DNA of 64,000 nt, from assembly GCA_944325875.1 (NCBI GenBank), contig CALVBU010000003.1, forward strand, positions 62,001-126,000, read 5' to 3'. Of the stretch, positions 50,778 to 60,428 are shown in pieces. Within the stretch, counting starts at the first letter, position 1; each line of letters opens with the position of its first letter. The notes under the pieces were generated by a model, which saw nothing but the letters and a program-made list of their open reading frames with translations, had not been told where the DNA came from and made no database searches. A program made the position numbers and the translations under genes. Source of the stretch: Candidatus Gastranaerophilales bacterium. Its GTDB lineage: Bacteria > Cyanobacteriota > Vampirovibrionia > Gastranaerophilales > Gastranaerophilaceae.

Positions 50778-51941
50778 ATGGATTTAAACAAAATAAGAAA
50801 AGAGTACGAGCTGGTAGATTTGTTCTGCAATCTTGCAGAAATTCCATCTCCATCATTAAAGGAAGAAAAAGTATCACAATGGATTAAAGATTATTGCGAC
50901 AAAAATAATATCCCTTGTGAATTTGATGATTATCATAATGTGTATATAAATATTCCTGCGACGGAAAACACTAAACCATCACTTATGCTATCATCTCATA
51001 TGGATGTAATCGGAGATGACAGCCCTGTAAAAGCATATCTTGACGGAGATTTAATCCGAGCAGAAGGGAGAACTCTTGGAGCTGACGATAAAGCTGGAAT
51101 TGCAAATGCCCTATACTTAGCAAAAACTATTGCAAACTCTGAGATGAAACACGGAGGTTTGGAAGTTATCTTCACTAGAGATGAAGAATCAGGAATGTCA
51201 GGCATTAAACATGTTAATTTTGAAAAATTAAAATCAAAATACGTCTTAGTATGTGACAGCGACAGCTTAGGTCAACTAATGACATCAGGAGCAAGCTATA
51301 CACTTGCTACTATTGAAGTTAATTCATTCAGAGGCGGACACTCTGGTATAGATATTGCAGACCGAACAAGAGAGAATGCAGCTAAATTAATTGCTGATAT
51401 AGTATCAAACCTACCTCAAGGAGTATTTTATTCAGATGAAAACCACAACGTTGTAACCTCTTGCAATATCGGTGGAATTGTCGCAGGAAATCCTGATGTT
51501 ACGAACGTTATAAATACTTATGGAAAAGCAACTTACTCAATAAGAAGCTCTAGCAGAAAACATGAAGAAGAACTAAAAGATAGAATGTGCTTCGAAATAG
51601 ATGATTTTAATAAAGAATACAGAGGCATAGCACAAGCTTCTGTAAAATTTGAAGAACATCTTCCACCATTCGAAAAAGCTGATGATGATTATATTCCTAT
51701 CCTTTTTGAAGCAGTAGCAAAAAAAGTAGGTGTAACACCAGAAATTTCATCATTCCACGCTGGAGCTGAAACTCATATTTATGCTAATAATTGTAATTCT
51801 AATAAAGAAAGCTTTGCACCTTATCTTGTTGGACTTGCTGATGTTTGCAATATGCACTCACCGGAAGAATACGTTGACTATAAATCAATCCTAAAAGGAC
51901 AAGAACTAATTCAAGAATTCTTTAAAGCATATAATGCATAA
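50778..51941 (+). CDS. M20-family metallopeptidase (PepT-like tripeptidase)
   Basis: 387 residues with AGGAG upstream. Di-zinc sites: SSHMDVIG (His, Asp), TLGADDKAGIANAL (bridging Asp), TRDEESGMSG (catalytic Glu and metal Glu), LVCDSDSLG (Asp) and SSFHAGAETHIYAN (His). A dimerisation domain sits in the middle (SFRGGHSGIDIADRTRENAA). Cytosolic aminopeptidase/tripeptidase, closest to PepT or PepT-like M20B enzymes. A TGTGAT-N12-ATCACA inverted repeat (50740-50763) lies just ahead of the ribosome site. Confidence 0.88.
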   Translation: MDLNKIRKEYELVDLFCNLAEIPSPSLKEEKVSQWIKDYCDKNNIPCEFDDYHNVYINIPATENTKPSLMLSSHMDVIGDDSPVKAYLDGDLIRAEGRTLGADDKAGIANALYLAKTIANSEMKHGGLEVIFTRDEESGMSGIKHVNFEKLKSKYVLVCDSDSLGQLMTSGASYTLATIEVNSFRGGHSGIDIADRTRENAAKLIADIVSNLPQGVFYSDENHNVVTSCNIGGIVAGNPDVTNVINTYGKATYSIRSSSRKHEEELKDRMCFEIDDFNKEYRGIAQASVKFEEHLPPFEKADDDYIPILFEAVAKKVGVTPEISSFHAGAETHIYANNCNSNKESFAPYLVGLADVCNMHSPEEYVDYKSILKGQELIQEFFKAYNA

Positions 51942-51960
51942 TATAAAAACTTTAATAATA

Positions 51961-51995
51961 AAAATGCCGTTATCAATAACTGATAACGGCATTTT
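51961..51995. terminator. bidirectional terminator
   Basis: AAAATGCCGTTATCA / TGATAACGGCATTTT, 15-bp perfect stem with ATAAC loop, between convergent peptidase and transglycosylase genes. Confidence 0.88.
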
Positions 51996-52015
51996 GTTTC
52001 CTTTCTTAAGAACTC

Positions 52016-52675
52016 TTAAATAGCTAAGCTAGAAGCTTCAAGTTCGAGTTCTATAGGAGTTTCATCAACTCTCTCAAGCTTAGTTTTAAGCTCATTTTCC
52101 TTAACAGCTTTAGGGACCGGAGCTGCAACTACAGGAGCTGCAGAAACTTTGGCTTTTGTCGGCACCGCAGAAACCGTAGTCGGTTTCTTAGCTGCTGATA
52201 CTGCAGATCTCATTGCAGGATCAGGATTAGCTTTCAACTGATGATAATCAGTCATAATTTTGCTTACAAAGCGTCTTGTTTCACCATAAGGTGGAACTGC
52301 ATTGTATTTTTTAACATTTCCAGGTCCTGCATTGTATGCAGCTAAAGCCAACTCCATTGAACCAAACATTTTATACATCATCTTGTAGTACATAATACCG
52401 CCTTTGATGTTGTCGTTCAATGAATATGGATTTAACCCCATTCTTCTTGCTGTGGATGGCATTAGTTGAAATACTCCTACCGCACCATGACTGCTTCGTG
52501 CACTGTGTCTGTATCCTGATTCAGTCTTTGCTATACTTAAAGCGATTGCCGGATCTACGCCCATAGAAATTGCGTGTTTCACAATAGTCGCCTTAACAGT
52601 ATTAGTATCGGAAGCCTGAACAGGCGCAGCCAACATTAACACTAGCGTAATAGTGAATAGTAATAATTTTCTCAA
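52016..52675 (-). CDS. secreted lytic transglycosylase (SLT domain)
   Basis: 219 residues from TTG 52675, eight bases after GAGG; the longer frame to 52723 puts 16 odd residues ahead of the signal peptide. Signal peptide MRKLLLFTITLVLMLAAPVQA. SLT domain ~25-135 with catalytic Glu in SIAKTESGYRHSARSSHGAV, then GVFQLMPSTARRMG and LALAAYNAGPGNVKKY. The C-terminal ~80 residues are a Lys/Ala/Val/Pro-rich low-complexity tail. Cleaves glycan strands in the periplasm, with 1,6-anhydroMurNAc products. Confidence 0.9.
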   Translation of the reverse strand: MRKLLLFTITLVLMLAAPVQASDTNTVKATIVKHAISMGVDPAIALSIAKTESGYRHSARSSHGAVGVFQLMPSTARRMGLNPYSLNDNIKGGIMYYKMMYKMFGSMELALAAYNAGPGNVKKYNAVPPYGETRRFVSKIMTDYHQLKANPDPAMRSAVSAAKKPTTVSAVPTKAKVSAAPVVAAPVPKAVKENELKTKLERVDETPIELELEASSLAI

Positions 52676-52923
52676 AATGTAATCCTCTGGTTGTAAATTG
52701 GAAATCCTTAAAAGCAAGTTCACTCTCTCTTTAGCGTCAAGTTTTAACTTTTAAGAATGAAATTTATAGCAACAGTCTATTACAAAAATTTTTAAATTTC
52801 AACCCTATATTTAAAAATACAATCGGAGAACCTAGCTAAAACCCTTGTCAATAGTAGATTTTCAAAGATTGTAAATTTATATCATTTGGTGTAATTTTTA
52901 CAATTTTTTGTTCATTTTTGAAT

Positions 52924-52952
52924 TTGCACAATAAGTATGTTTCAGTTATAAT
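52924..52952 (+). promoter_or_regulatory. promoter of mtnP
   Basis: TTGCAC (52924-52929), 17-bp spacer, TATAAT (52947-52952), 39 bp ahead of the mtnP ATG. Confidence 0.7.
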
Positions 52953-52991
52953 TTCTATGATGTAAAAGTACATAAAGAAAGGGAAATAAAT

Positions 52992-53795
52992 ATGTCTGGC
53001 AAAAAATTAGCAACTATTGGTGTATTTGGTGGTTCTGGTTTTTACAAATTTTTAGATAACATCGAAGAAGTAAAAGTAGAAACTCCATATGGAATGCCAA
53101 GTGATAACTTACTTATCGGTCAAATCGGCCCACACAAAGTAGCATTTATGCCAAGACATGGAAGAAACCATACTATATTGCCACACCTTATCAATTACAG
53201 AGCAAACGTATGGGCAATGAAATCAGTTGGTGTAGAAAGAGTAATTTCACCTTGTGCTGCAGGTAGCTTGCAAAAAGATGTAAAACCTGGCGATTTTGTA
53301 ATCTGCGATCAGTTTGTAGACTGGACAGACGGCAGAAAAACAACATTTTTTGAAGGTCCGATTGTAACTCACCCTTCAGCTGCTGATCCATACTGTCCTG
53401 AATTAAGAAAACTGGCTATTAAAACCGGAAAAGATTTAGGTATTAATATCCATGAAACAGGTACTGTAGTTGTAATAAACGGCCCAAGATTTTCAACAAA
53501 GGCAGAATCAAAATTCTTTACAAGCCAAGGTTGGGAAGTAATTAATATGACAGCATTCCCTGAAGCATACCTTGTAAAAGAAGCTGATATGTGCCCATTG
53601 AATATTTCTTTAATCACAGATTACGATGCAGGACTTGTAGGCGATGTACCTCCGGTATCACATCATGAAGTAATTGAAGTATTTAATTCAAACCTTGCAA
53701 ACTTGAAAAACTTATTATTCAATATGATTGAGCAAATTCCGACAGAAAGAAAAGAATGTGAATGTGCTCTTACGAAATCTAAATCACAATTATAG
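52992..53795 (+). CDS. mtnP: S-methyl-5'-thioadenosine phosphorylase
   Basis: 267 residues. TIGVFGGSGFYKFLD, AFMPRHGRNHTILPHLINYR, VISPCAAGSLQ and NMTAFPEAYLVKEADMC are the family blocks for phosphate and nucleoside binding. Splits methylthioadenosine into adenine and 5-methylthioribose-1-phosphate in methionine/adenine salvage. Alternative: a 6-oxopurine or methylthioinosine phosphorylase, which shares the fold. Begins an apparent operon with yggT-trkA-trkH (11-bp gap, then overlaps). Confidence 0.93.
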   Translation: MSGKKLATIGVFGGSGFYKFLDNIEEVKVETPYGMPSDNLLIGQIGPHKVAFMPRHGRNHTILPHLINYRANVWAMKSVGVERVISPCAAGSLQKDVKPGDFVICDQFVDWTDGRKTTFFEGPIVTHPSAADPYCPELRKLAIKTGKDLGINIHETGTVVVINGPRFSTKAESKFFTSQGWEVINMTAFPEAYLVKEADMCPLNISLITDYDAGLVGDVPPVSHHEVIEVFNSNLANLKNLLFNMIEQIPTERKECECALTKSKSQL

Positions 53796-53806
53796 GATAA
53801 AACAAT

Positions 53807-54088
53807 ATGATTAGAGGCTTAATAAACGGCATAAATAATATATTCCTGCTTTTTTATGTGGTAATTCTTTTGAGAATTTTCCTAAGCTGGATTCCTAATC
53901 TTGATTGGTATAAACAACCTTGGTTCACTATAAGAAACGTAGCGGACGCTTATCTGAACATATTCAGAAGATTTATACCGCCATATAACGGATTAGATTT
54001 TTCGCCGATTATCGCATTAATAGTATTACAAGTTATTCAAAACGTTGTAATATATGCCATTTTAATCGTAGGTAGAGGATTAGTATGA
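53807..54088 (+). CDS. YggT family membrane protein
   Basis: 93 residues, two hydrophobic segments (~10-25 and ~65-85) around the conserved loop RIFLSWIPNLDW and FRRFIPPYNGLDFSPIIALI. YggT proteins are widespread in cyanobacteria and plastids, where they affect membrane or nucleoid organisation. Its stop overlaps the trkA start by four bases, linking it to potassium uptake. Confidence 0.85.
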   Translation: MIRGLINGINNIFLLFYVVILLRIFLSWIPNLDWYKQPWFTIRNVADAYLNIFRRFIPPYNGLDFSPIIALIVLQVIQNVVIYAILIVGRGLV

Positions 54089-55431
54089 AAATAGTAATTT
54101 TCGGGGCAACAGAAGTAGGTTGTTTGCTTGCAACTGAATTTTTTGAAGATCACGATATCACAATAATAGATAAAGAAGAAAATCAAACCGATGAATTTTC
54201 TAAATTAGATATTAGTTTTGTAATAGGAAACGCTTGTGATATCAGCGTATTAAACAGTGCAGATGTTCAAAACGCAGACGTGTTCATTGCCTGCACACCT
54301 ATTGATGAAGCAAATATTGTAGCTTGTCTTTCCGCAAAACGTATAAGTGGAATTAGAACAATATGTTTTGTCAGCAAAGAAGAATACAGAAAGACCCTTT
54401 ATTTTGAAAAAAACAATGCCGATAGAGGTGATTTCTTTATTGACTACATTATTTGGCCGGAAGAATTACTAACTCAAGATATATTTAGAATAGTAACTGT
54501 TGCAAAAGCTCTTGATGTAGAGAATTTTGCAGATGGTAAAGCAAGATTACTTGAATATAAAGTAACTCCTAATCTCGGAATAGTTAATAAAAAACTAAAA
54601 GATTGCCGTTTTACTAATGATACTTTAATTGTTGGTATAACAAGAAATGGTGAACTTTTCATTCCAAACGGAGAAACTGAAATCCTTGCCGAGGACAAGT
54701 TAATATTTATGGGCACCTCTCACTCATTAGATATCCTTGCAGGGACATTTTTTCATGAAAAAGAAATCGTCAAAAATGTTTCTATAATCGGCGGTGGAAC
54801 TGTAGGTTTGATGCTTGCTAAAAATCTTGAGACTTTAAAGATTAAGACGAAAATCGTTGAAAAAAATTATGCGAGATGTGAATTTTTAGCTCAAGAATTA
54901 AAACACACACTTGTAATTCACGGTGATGGTACAAATTTAAAACTACTTGATGAAGAAGAAATCGGCTCTGCAGATGTAGTAATAAGTGTTACAAATAACG
55001 ACGAAAAGAATTTGTTGTGTTCATTACTTTCTAAACAACTTGGGGTAAAAAGAGTTATCGCAAGAGTAGCAAAAGTTTTGAACATTCCACTCTTTGAAAA
55101 AGTCGGTATTGATGTTGCTGTATCACCTAAGAATTCCGCACTTGCAGAAGTAAAAAATGATTTAGCTGAAAATAATGTGGATATTTTGGCAACAGTAGAA
55201 CAAGGACTTGGAGAAGTTCTTGAAATAAAAGTTAGTCCGGAATTTGGTGATAAAAGAATTATGGAATTAAAATTTCCGACACCTGCAATTATTGGAATAA
55301 TTGAAAGGGGCAATAAAGTAATAATACCAAACGGACTCACATTATTAAAAAACGATGATACTATGATTATATTTACAAAAGCTGAAGATGGAGATTCCAT
55401 AAAAGAATTTTTCGGAGCAGGTTCTAAATAA
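54085..55431 (+). CDS. trkA: Trk potassium uptake regulatory subunit TrkA
   Basis: 448 residues in two homologous halves. Each has an RCK-N Rossmann domain (MKIVIFGATEVGCLLATEFF and VSIIGGGTVGLMLAKNL) followed by an RCK-C domain (~140-215 and ~365-445). Binds NAD(H)/nucleotides and gates the TrkH channel at the inner membrane. The first glycine motif is GATEVG rather than the usual GAGxVG. Overlaps trkH by one base. Confidence 0.94.
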   Translation: MKIVIFGATEVGCLLATEFFEDHDITIIDKEENQTDEFSKLDISFVIGNACDISVLNSADVQNADVFIACTPIDEANIVACLSAKRISGIRTICFVSKEEYRKTLYFEKNNADRGDFFIDYIIWPEELLTQDIFRIVTVAKALDVENFADGKARLLEYKVTPNLGIVNKKLKDCRFTNDTLIVGITRNGELFIPNGETEILAEDKLIFMGTSHSLDILAGTFFHEKEIVKNVSIIGGGTVGLMLAKNLETLKIKTKIVEKNYARCEFLAQELKHTLVIHGDGTNLKLLDEEEIGSADVVISVTNNDEKNLLCSLLSKQLGVKRVIARVAKVLNIPLFEKVGIDVAVSPKNSALAEVKNDLAENNVDILATVEQGLGEVLEIKVSPEFGDKRIMELKFPTPAIIGIIERGNKVIIPNGLTLLKNDDTMIIFTKAEDGDSIKEFFGAGSK

Positions 55432-56900
55432 TGCGTATAAACTATATTATTAAAGCTATTAGCTTAATTTTGATGTATGTAAGCCTTGTAATATTAGCAC
55501 CAATTATTATTGCAATTATTGATAAGGATTTTAATTCTATAATACCTTTTCTAACGGCAAGTATAATTTCTGCGACCTCAGGTTTTATTTTAAGAAAAAC
55601 ATTTAAAGGAACCGAAGAATTAGAAAACCTTAATGACATTAAGAAAGCTGAAGCTCTTTTTATTGTAGCTGTATCTTGGATACTATTTGGCATTATTTCT
55701 GCAATTCCATATTTATTTTATGGGTTAAATCCACTAGATTCAATATTTGAAGCAGTATCAGGTATTACAACAACAGGTGCGACAATAATTACAAACTACG
55801 ACTATTCAAAAGCATTTTTCTTCTGGAGATCAATGACACAATGGTTGGGAGGTTTGGGAATAATCGTTTTATTTATCGCAATCCTGCCACAATTTGCAGT
55901 AGCTGGAAGACAGATGTTTTTTGCAGAAACACCAGGACCAACAGAAGACAAATTCACTCCTAGAATTAGAAATACAGCATCAGCATTATGGAAAGTATAT
56001 TCAAGTCTTACAATACTCCAAATAATTCTTCTTGTAATAGCAGGAATGCCTATTTTTGATGCAATCTGTAATTCACTATCAACCCTTGCTGCGGGAGGAT
56101 TTTCGCCAAACTCGCAAAGCACTATGGGATATCATTCAAATTATATAACTTGGATTATACTTATATTTATGTTTTTTGCCGGAGCAAGTTTTAATCTACA
56201 GTATAAAGTTATAACAAAAAAGAATCCCCTTTTATTCTTCAAAAATGACGAATTTAAATTATATCTATCACTTGTACTGATAATCGGAACTTTAATAACT
56301 ACAGCACTTGTAATAAACAGTCATTACACTATATTTGATGGCATTACACACGCCTTTTATCAAGTTATAAGTATAATGACATCAACAGGAAGTGCAAGTA
56401 TAGACTTTGCACAATGGGATTTCACATCAAAAGTACTCTTATTTTTCTGTATGTTCTTAGGCGCTTGTGCAAGTTCTGCAGGTGGTGGTATAAAAATGAC
56501 AAGATGGTTCTTGCTATTTAAAACATTAAAAGCTGAATTAGTAAGAATTCTTCATCCGAATGCTATTCTTAATATCAAGCTTGATAACGTAACAATTGCG
56601 CCTGAAGTAATCAGACAAACTATTGTATTTATTATTTATTATTTTACGATTTTCGCAATAGGAGCTTTATTAATAGGGATAATTGAACAAAATGCGACAA
56701 TAGGTCTTACAAGCTCAATTACAGCTATTGGTAATATCGGCCCTGGTTTTGGAAGCATAATAGGACCTATGGGTGGTTTTAGTTCCCTACACGCTGCATC
56801 TAAGTCAATTATGATAATATCAATGCTTGTAGGAAGACTTGAAATAGTACCTTTTCTAGTAATGTTTGAACCTGATTTTTGGAATTTCAAAGATAATTAA
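55431..56900 (+). CDS. trkH: Trk potassium transporter TrkH
   Basis: 489 residues with four pseudo-repeated M1-P-M2 units. Selectivity-filter-like segments are visible in SGITTTGATII, NSLSTLAAGGFSPNS, MTSTGSASIDFAQ and AIGNIGPGFGSI. Forms the K+ (or Na+) channel with TrkA. Start codon overlaps the trkA stop (TAATG). Followed after 50 bp by the phase-variable prepilin D on the same strand, with its own ribosome site. Confidence 0.95.
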   Translation: MRINYIIKAISLILMYVSLVILAPIIIAIIDKDFNSIIPFLTASIISATSGFILRKTFKGTEELENLNDIKKAEALFIVAVSWILFGIISAIPYLFYGLNPLDSIFEAVSGITTTGATIITNYDYSKAFFFWRSMTQWLGGLGIIVLFIAILPQFAVAGRQMFFAETPGPTEDKFTPRIRNTASALWKVYSSLTILQIILLVIAGMPIFDAICNSLSTLAAGGFSPNSQSTMGYHSNYITWIILIFMFFAGASFNLQYKVITKKNPLLFFKNDEFKLYLSLVLIIGTLITTALVINSHYTIFDGITHAFYQVISIMTSTGSASIDFAQWDFTSKVLLFFCMFLGACASSAGGGIKMTRWFLLFKTLKAELVRILHPNAILNIKLDNVTIAPEVIRQTIVFIIYYFTIFAIGALLIGIIEQNATIGLTSSITAIGNIGPGFGSIIGPMGGFSSLHAASKSIMIISMLVGRLEIVPFLVMFEPDFWNFKDN

Positions 56901-56950
56901 CAAGTTGAATGACTCAAAAATAATGATATAATATAGATGAAGGAGGTACT

Positions 56951-57722
56951 ATGGAAAACACACAAATAGCTTTAAAAACAATTAGGGGGGGGGGGCATAA
57001 CCCTTTGTAATAGTAGGTTTTCAGCCTTTACTCTCGCTGAAACATTGATTACACTAGGTATTATTGGTATAGTTGCGGCAATGACATTGCCAACATTGAT
57101 TAACAAAACACAAGATAAAGAATTTAAAACTGCATTCAAAAAACAATATTCAGCATTTTCACAAGCAATGTTACAAGTTTATATGGAAGATGGTTCAACT
57201 TACGAAGAAGTAAATTGGACAAATATGCCTGTATATATTTGTAAGATACAAACTCAAATGAAAGTAGTAAAATCTGGCTTACAATGTGATAAAATTAAGA
57301 ATATGACAGAAGAAAATTTTGGAACTACCTCAGAATGGCCTAACACGGGCAAACATTACTGGCATACTGACAATAAATGGTTTGATAAAAAAGGTAATCC
57401 CCAAGGCATAAACGGTGGTTATAGATTACTTTCATATATATTACCTGATGGGGCAATTGTAAATTACAACTGCTATAACCAAATTTTTATAGATGTAAAT
57501 GGCTATAAAAAACCAAATGTAATTGGAAGAGACATATTTTTTTTCAGACTCGAATCGAAAAATTTGATACCAACAATAGTGCCAAGTTCAGGTCAAATAA
57601 GGCCAAATGGTTGTGCTATGGGTGGCACAAATTCAACACCCATATTAACTAAAGACAATATTGAAGAAGATTGCAAATCTGGTTCAGGCTGGGGCTGTTC
57701 TTTGTTATATTTACTGGAATAA
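56951..57722 (+). CDS. phase-variable type IV prepilin-like protein D, out of frame as assembled
   Basis: AGGAGG precedes ATG 56951. Eleven codons lead to G11 (56985-56995), and this frame ends four codons later (HNPL, stop). The downstream frame encodes an intact prepilin: FTLAETLITLGIIGIVAAM from 57027, shared motif DVNGYKKPNVIGRDIFFF, Cys-rich C-terminus. With 10 G (or 13) the two join into a 256-residue protein with a ~24-residue leader ending RFSA before Phe. No other start with a ribosome site lies upstream of the hydrophobic core, so the gene is off at 11 G. Confidence 0.85.
56985..56995 (+). repeat. homopolymeric tract, 11 G (prepilin D)
   Basis: Eleven G starting in codon 12 of the prepilin D reading frame; one G too many for the prepilin to be in frame. 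Confidence 0.92.
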
Positions 57723-57795
57723 AAATTTTTCCATTATCAGAATGATTAAAATGAACAATTAATATGCTTTAATCGTTAGTATATTATCGAGGATG

Positions 57796-59259
57796 ATGAT
57801 CTTGAAAACTATCGATAAATTTAAGATATTAACAATTATTGGCATACTTTTTTTGAATATAGAAACTACGGATGCTGCTGAAAAATACGCCGTAATACAA
57901 AAAGGCGCAAAACTTACAATGTCAGACTGTATCCAAATTGCATTGAAAAACAGTCCGCTTATCAACAAAGCTTACTATAATTATCACGTTTCAAAAAATG
58001 ACGAAAAAATTGCAAAAGCAGCATTTTTCCCAACTATCGGAGTAGGAACCGGTTACACATATAATACAAACAGCTCTAATCGAATGAGCAATAATACCGA
58101 TAACTATAATGCGCAAGCTACACTAAGCCAGTTAATATTCAATTTTGGAAAAACAAATGCACAAATAAAAATGCAAAAGTTTAACAAAATTGCAGCTATG
58201 TATAATTTTGATGACGTAGTATTAGAAACAATTTTTGGAGTAAAATCATATTATTATAATGTACTAGCCGCGAAAGCAACCGTTGATATAAATAAAGCTT
58301 ATGTCCAAATAAATGAAAGAAACTATCAAAGAACAAAAGCTTACTTTGATCAAGGCATAAAATCAAAAATAGATTTAGTCAATGCTGAAGTAAACCTTAG
58401 TGATTCAAAAGTAACTCTCGTAGAGTCAATAAAAGCCTATCAAAATGCTATTGTACAATTAAATAACTCAATGTATGTAGCCTATACACCTGAATACGAA
58501 ATTGCCTCTACTGAGACTTTTAACTTTCAACAAAAAGAGGTTCCCGTAAACCTCCAAAAGATTTCAGAAAAAAAAGATTTAAGCAAAACTCCAGAACCCG
58601 TATCTGATGCAACATTAACTTCAAAAGTTGAAAAAATGGATGTTATAGAAACTTTTAAATTCAAACCATTTCCATACACTTTTGAAGAATGCGTAGAACT
58701 AGCAAAGAAAAATCGCCCAGATTTAAAAGCATATAACGCAACACTAGATGCAATGAAACAATCTCTTTTATATATAAAAAGAGAATATTACCCTGAAATT
58801 TCGGCAAGCGCAGGATATAATTATAGAAATCAATATAATACAAATTCATTCAATGTTGGGGTAAACTTATCAAGCTCATTAAATATCCTGAGCCAAAAAT
58901 ATAAAATTGATAACGGAAAACTACAAGTAGATTTGGCAAAAAATGAAATAGATTTACTGGAACAAAACATCTATTTCGAAGTTCAAAATGCCTACATAAA
59001 TATGGTACAATTAGAAAAACAAATTCCACTACTTGCAGTAAAAGTCAAACAAACATACGAAAACTTTGAACTTGCAGACGGTCGCTACGCTGTAGGAATA
59101 GGTGATTACATCCAATTACAAGATGCAAGAGTAAACTATAACAACGCTCAACAATCCTATGTTCAAACCGTTTACAAATACAACGTAGCAAGAGCAAACC
59201 TTGAAAAATTAATAGCACTGCAACAGGAAATAACTGTAAATGTTGAGGAAAAAAGATAA
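57796..59259 (+). CDS. TolC-family outer-membrane efflux protein
   Basis: 487 residues. Starts at ATG 57796; ATG 57793 and TTG 57802 are alternatives around a GAGG site at 57789. An N-terminal hydrophobic segment (KILTIIGILFLNIETTDAA) is the signal peptide. Two OEP repeats: LTMSDCIQIALKNSPLINKA and YTFEECVELAKKNRPDLKAY open each half, with long helices (e.g. FDQGIKSKIDLVNAEVNLSD and VGIGDYIQLQDARVNYNNAQ). A linker of ~60 residues joins them. Forms the outer-membrane channel of the MacAB-like pump encoded next; overlaps the adaptor gene by one base. Confidence 0.9.
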   Translation: MILKTIDKFKILTIIGILFLNIETTDAAEKYAVIQKGAKLTMSDCIQIALKNSPLINKAYYNYHVSKNDEKIAKAAFFPTIGVGTGYTYNTNSSNRMSNNTDNYNAQATLSQLIFNFGKTNAQIKMQKFNKIAAMYNFDDVVLETIFGVKSYYYNVLAAKATVDINKAYVQINERNYQRTKAYFDQGIKSKIDLVNAEVNLSDSKVTLVESIKAYQNAIVQLNNSMYVAYTPEYEIASTETFNFQQKEVPVNLQKISEKKDLSKTPEPVSDATLTSKVEKMDVIETFKFKPFPYTFEECVELAKKNRPDLKAYNATLDAMKQSLLYIKREYYPEISASAGYNYRNQYNTNSFNVGVNLSSSLNILSQKYKIDNGKLQVDLAKNEIDLLEQNIYFEVQNAYINMVQLEKQIPLLAVKVKQTYENFELADGRYAVGIGDYIQLQDARVNYNNAQQSYVQTVYKYNVARANLEKLIALQQEITVNVEEKR

Positions 59260-60419
59260 TGAAAATGACAAAAAAACAAATAATCATTTGCATAATAATA
59301 GTAGCATTACTTGGCACAGGTTTTGCATATAAAAAATATAAATCAAGAGTAAAATATCATACAAAACCTATCGAACGATGCACTATTACTCAAGTTGTAG
59401 AAGCGTCAGGAACAATAAATCCTGTAAACACTGTCTCTGTAGGTTCAACAGTATCAGGTCTAATCCAAGACATTTATGTAGACTTCAATTCTCAAGTAAA
59501 AAAAGGCCAAATCTTAGCACAAATTGACCCGAGAAATTTCGAAGCAACTGTTCAACAAAATCAGGCCCAAATTGCAAATGCGCAAGCAAACGTAACTAAA
59601 CTACAGGCAATTGTAGAATATGATAAAAAAATGTATGAAAGATACAAAAACTTATATGCAAAAAACTTTGTAGCAAAAAGTGAACTAGATCAATACAAAA
59701 GCACATACTATTCAGATTTAGCGCAAATAAAAGCGGCCCAAGCTCAAGTAAATCAATACAGAGCAAACCTCAAAACTGCAGAAACAAACCTTGGTTATAC
59801 AAAAATAATTGCACCAGTAGACGGCACAATTATTTCAAGAGAAATAGACGTAGGACAACCGGTAGCGGCAAGCTTCCAAGCTCCACAATTATTTACAATT
59901 GCGCAAGACCTTACAAAAATGCAAATTGAAGTAAGCGTCTCAGAAGCCGATATTGGCAAAGTTCAAGAAGGACAAGATGTGACTTACACTCTTGACGGAT
60001 ATCCTGATAGTGTTTTCCACGGCAAAGTTACTCAAGTTAGAATATCACCTACAACAGTTTCCAACGTTGTAACTTATACAGTAATTGTTGAAGTTAAAAA
60101 TGATGATCTAAAACTAATTCCCGGAATGACAGCTAACGTATCAATCATTACTGATAAGAGCGAAAATGTAATTTGTGCCCCAAGTATTGCTCTAAAATTT
60201 AACCCAAATACTGATGGTACAAGATACAAGACTCAAGGTATATGGATTCTAGAAAAACGAAAACCAAAACGTATAAATATTGAAACTGGCGCAAGTGATG
60301 ATACTAATACAGAAATTATCTCAAAAGAAATAAAAGAAGGTGACAGAGTAATAGTTGATTCATCATTGTCAAAAAACAAAAATAACAAAACCCAAAGACG
60401 CGGACCAAGAATGTTTTAG
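59259..60419 (+). CDS. macA: MacA-like periplasmic adaptor (membrane fusion protein)
   Basis: 386 residues. N-terminal anchor ~7-25; lipoyl half-motif VEASGTINPVNTVSVGSTVS and IAPVDGTIISREIDVGQPV; helical hairpin ~90-160; barrel domain ~200-290 (VSEADIGKVQEGQDVTYTLD, ending PGMTANVSI). Links the inner-membrane ABC permease to the TolC-type channel. TAATG overlap with the upstream gene shows tight coupling. Symbol by resemblance to MacA; the cargo is unknown. Confidence 0.9.
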   Translation: MKMTKKQIIICIIIVALLGTGFAYKKYKSRVKYHTKPIERCTITQVVEASGTINPVNTVSVGSTVSGLIQDIYVDFNSQVKKGQILAQIDPRNFEATVQQNQAQIANAQANVTKLQAIVEYDKKMYERYKNLYAKNFVAKSELDQYKSTYYSDLAQIKAAQAQVNQYRANLKTAETNLGYTKIIAPVDGTIISREIDVGQPVAASFQAPQLFTIAQDLTKMQIEVSVSEADIGKVQEGQDVTYTLDGYPDSVFHGKVTQVRISPTTVSNVVTYTVIVEVKNDDLKLIPGMTANVSIITDKSENVICAPSIALKFNPNTDGTRYKTQGIWILEKRKPKRINIETGASDDTNTEIISKEIKEGDRVIVDSSLSKNKNNKTQRRGPRMF

Positions 60420-60428
60420 GAGATACAA

